Assembly: GCA_910577885.1 (NCBI GenBank) | Contig: CAJTNK010000023.1 | Location: 4,717 to 23,866 of the forward strand | Length of the DNA stretch: 19,150 nt | Direction of reading: 5' to 3' | Source of the DNA: an uncultured Rikenella sp. | GTDB lineage: Bacteria > Bacteroidota > Bacteroidia > Bacteroidales > Rikenellaceae | Shown: positions 14,094 to 19,150 of the stretch, one piece after another | How positions within the stretch are numbered: the first letter of the stretch is position 1 | How the letters are laid out: the number at the start of each line of letters is the position of its first letter | Program-made: the position numbers and the translations under genes | Notes under the pieces: model-generated | What the model saw: only the letters and a program-made list of their open reading frames with translations | Database searches by the model: none | What the model was told of the DNA's origin: nothing

Positions 14094-14150
14094 AAAAAAA
14101 CGTTCAGGGCAGCTTCACCCAAAGGATTCTTTGGTGAAACCGCCCTGAAC
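14094..14150 (-). terminator. Rho-independent terminator of nifJ
   Basis: On the minus strand a 9-bp outer stem (14142-14150 with 14102-14110) encloses a second stem (GGTGAA/TTCACC region, 14133-14138 with 14114-14119). It is followed by seven T residues (bases 14094-14100 are A on the plus strand). It lies about 85 bp past the tandem stop codons of nifJ. Confidence 0.85.
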
Positions 14151-14236
14151 CTATCGCCCGAGCCAAAGGACTCAGCCTAACACCGAGTCCCCGCCTGCCC
14201 TCTATCAGAAGTCCCTACGACAGCCGCGTCTGCTTA

Positions 14237-17824
<3,588 letters not shown>

Positions 17825-17917
17825 GTGTATCGAAAATTGTTTGATTTAATTTGTAAGCCACTGAAAGCGAGCGATCAATCCGCTCATCGGAGCGAAAAAA
17901 CCGCGCCGCGTATGCCC

Positions 17918-17949
17918 CAAAGTTAGGCAAAAATCCTTATGCCGACAAA
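17918..17949 (-). promoter_or_regulatory. Promoter of nifJ, overlapping the end of dacA
   Basis: On the minus strand TTTG (17946-17949), exactly 20 bases, then TAACTTTG (17918-17925): a full match to the Bacteroidetes consensus. The -33 box lies inside the dacA coding region. The predicted leader to ATG 17824 is about 85 bases and contains a small hairpin (CGCTC-ATCG-GAGCG, 17880-17893 on the plus strand). Confidence 0.75.
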
Positions 17950-18713
17950 ATGCGCCCGAGTTTTTCGCCCATCGTGTCCGGGTCGTTGACGGAGGTGATC
18001 TCGCCGGCCTCGACGATCGAAATCCGCCCCCGCTCCTCCGACACCACCACCACGACGGCGTCGCTGTGTTCCGTGAGCCCGATCGCCGCCCGGTGCCTCA
18101 TCCCGTAATGCGGCGGAATATGCGGGTTGTCGGACGACGGCAGGATGCACCGCGCCGCATGAATCCTCCCCTGTTTGATAATAATCGCCCCGTCGTGCAA
18201 CGGACTGTTTTTGAAGAAGATGGTTTCGATCAACCGAACATCGATCCGTGCATCGATCGTATCGCCGGTCGCGGCATAGGCCCCCAAATCCCCCTGTCGT
18301 TCGATGCAGATCAACGCCCCGGTATACGTGGCAGCCATATCCCGGCAAGCCCGTGCCACCTCTTCGGTCCACTGCACCTGCGCCCCCCGGCCGGCCGACC
18401 GGAAGATGCGCCGCACGAATTTGTTCTTGGCCTTCGAATACCGGCTCCCGAGCAGCAGCAGGTACCGCCTGATTTCCTGCTGGAAGACGATAATCAGCGC
18501 CAGGACCCCGACCCCGATGACCTGCCCCATAATGGAGCTCAACAGGGTCATATTCAACGCCTTGACCACCACCCACAGCAGATAGACGATGAATATCCCG
18601 GCAAAAATGGTCATGGCGGCAGTCCCCCGTATCAGTCGGTAGACCTGGTAAAAGAGCAGGGCCACCACCAACACGTCGATCACGTCCAAGAGGCTGATAC
18701 TGATAAAGTCCAT
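17937..18713 (-). CDS. dacA: Diadenylate cyclase, CdaA/DacA type
   Basis: The 258-residue membrane enzyme makes cyclic di-AMP from two ATP. Hydrophobic segments lie at about 10-25, 32-52 and 61-78, forming the three-span membrane part of CdaA. The cytoplasmic DAC domain (about 115-250) contains both catalytic motifs intact: DGA at 174-176 (PLHDGAIII) and RHR at 206-208 (GMRHRAAIG). Length is typical. ATG 18713 is chosen because it gives the complete first helix; a longer overlapping frame on the same strand is not homologous. Cyclic di-AMP controls osmolyte and cell-wall balance in many bacteria. In related genomes folP often lies upstream; here the upstream DNA holds no intact gene. Confidence 0.95.
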   Translation of the reverse strand: MDFISISLLDVIDVLVVALLFYQVYRLIRGTAAMTIFAGIFIVYLLWVVVKALNMTLLSSIMGQVIGVGVLALIIVFQQEIRRYLLLLGSRYSKAKNKFVRRIFRSAGRGAQVQWTEEVARACRDMAATYTGALICIERQGDLGAYAATGDTIDARIDVRLIETIFFKNSPLHDGAIIIKQGRIHAARCILPSSDNPHIPPHYGMRHRAAIGLTEHSDAVVVVVSEERGRISIVEAGEITSVNDPDTMGEKLGRILSA

Positions 18714-18780
18714 CGTAGTTCCAAACGTTCATTCCCGTCCGGTCATTGCGTCCGGGGCGGGGTGCGAGTCGAATTTCTTG

Positions 18781-18788
18781 TAAAGATA
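18781..18788 (-). promoter_or_regulatory. Probable -7 element of dacA
   Basis: TATCTTTA on the minus strand matches TAnnTTTG at seven of eight positions and would leave a leader of about 60-65 bases. No convincing TTTG box is found 19-21 bases upstream, so the call is tentative. Confidence 0.4.
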
Positions 18789-18977
18789 ACACGATTTTCG
18801 CAATCCGCTCCCCTTTTTCTTACGTCCGTTGTTCAAACAAGCTCCCCCAGGCACGCCGTGGTTGCCGCCGAGCACGTGAACCGCCCCCACAAGATGTTTT
18901 ACCGGGCCGGCCGAGAAAGCTCTGACCGAGAAAATTCGGCCCGTCGCCCCCCTTAAGGCTATGCAAAACCCCGGTTG

Positions 18978-19020
18978 GAGTGCCGAGCGGCCCCCGGCCC
19001 CGGGGTGCCGCTCGGCACTC
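18978..19020. repeat. Perfect 14-bp inverted repeat with GC-rich loop
   Basis: GAGTGCCGAGCGGC (18978-18991) is matched exactly by its reverse complement at 19007-19020. The 15-base loop can extend the stem with CCCC/GGGG. No long T-run follows on either strand, so it is not a typical terminator. It sits in a gene-free stretch (18714-19020) where nothing else could be assigned. Confidence 0.75.
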
Positions 19021-19021
19021 G

Positions 19022-19150
19022 AAGACTGGATTTGACTCGGACAAGCGGAACGCCCGCGGGTACAGCTGGTCGTCGACGTTTACGGGTTCCGATGCCCGCT
19101 ACTTGGGCTTCAACTACGGCTTTCTCGCCCGACAGGCCAGCAAAACGCCC
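19022..19150 (+). pseudogene. Partial FISUMP-like (paralogous surface) domain, runs off the window
   Basis: The frame from 19022 reads KTGFDSDKRNARGYSWSSTF and continues TGSDARYLGFNYGF up to the window end. The GYSWSST pattern followed by a run with ARYLGFNYG resembles the C-terminal part of the Fibrobacter succinogenes major paralogous domain found on Bacteroidetes surface proteins. No start codon or N-terminal part precedes it, so it is probably a broken remnant, though the downstream end is not visible. Confidence 0.45.

Noticed and set aside
18820..19044. Possible minus-strand gene upstream of dacA
   Set aside because: The frame crosses the 14-bp palindrome, shows no family pattern and lacks a credible start context.

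Overview
The window looks like a gut Bacteroidales chromosome, most likely Alistipes/Rikenellaceae. This is inferred from the high GC content, the Bacteroidetes promoter pattern (a TTTG-like box, about 20 bases, then TAnnTTTG), lipoprotein and TonB receptor types, and the gene set (hmu haem locus, pyruvate:ferredoxin oxidoreductase, FISUMP-type fragment). No ribosomal marker is present, so the genus is not proven.

Layout. Bases 1-211 hold a 57-bp direct repeat (two copies). Each copy ends in what I recognise as the 3' end of a Bacteroidetes tRNA-Gly and is followed by a terminator hairpin. A broken tyrosine recombinase gene follows (400-885). Next comes a regulator on the minus strand (1080-2039) that joins a YtfE/RIC-type hemerythrin di-iron domain to a LuxR helix-turn-helix. 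Divergent from it, with paired promoters and a palindrome in a 180-bp gap, runs a compact seven-gene plus-strand operon (2223-11847): a double calycin-like lipoprotein, HmuY haemophore lipoprotein, HmuR TonB receptor, HmuS (CobN/ChlH-like membrane-anchored chelatase), HmuT (polytopic membrane protein), HmuU (MotA/TolQ/ExbB) and HmuV (DUF2149, ExbD-like shape). Four of the six gene junctions overlap by 1-4 bases.

From 11848 to about 13985 there is no intact gene. The stretch is a patchwork of decayed fragments: LytTR regulator, RND adaptor, RND pump, a GH2-like glycosidase and a GH35 beta-galactosidase. It ends at 13989-14003 with a third copy of the 15-base core CTCGTTTTCCGCTCA, again followed by a strong hairpin. 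My reading is that 197-14003 is an old, immobilised integrative island of about 13.8 kb inserted at a tRNA-Gly-type attachment site. It kept the haem locus and its regulator while the rest decayed.

To the right are housekeeping genes on the minus strand: nifJ (14237-17824, with its own promoter inside the end of dacA and a clear terminator) and dacA/cdaA, a diadenylate cyclase (17937-18713). The last 430 bases hold no intact gene, only a 14-bp perfect hairpin and the edge of a FISUMP-like fragment.

How the genes work together (inference from the families): the surface lipoproteins capture haem, HmuR imports it with TonB energy, HmuS handles or removes iron from the porphyrin in the periplasm, and HmuT/U/V form an inner-membrane partner that may supply proton-motive energy. 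The hemerythrin-LuxR protein may tie expression to iron, oxygen or nitric oxide.
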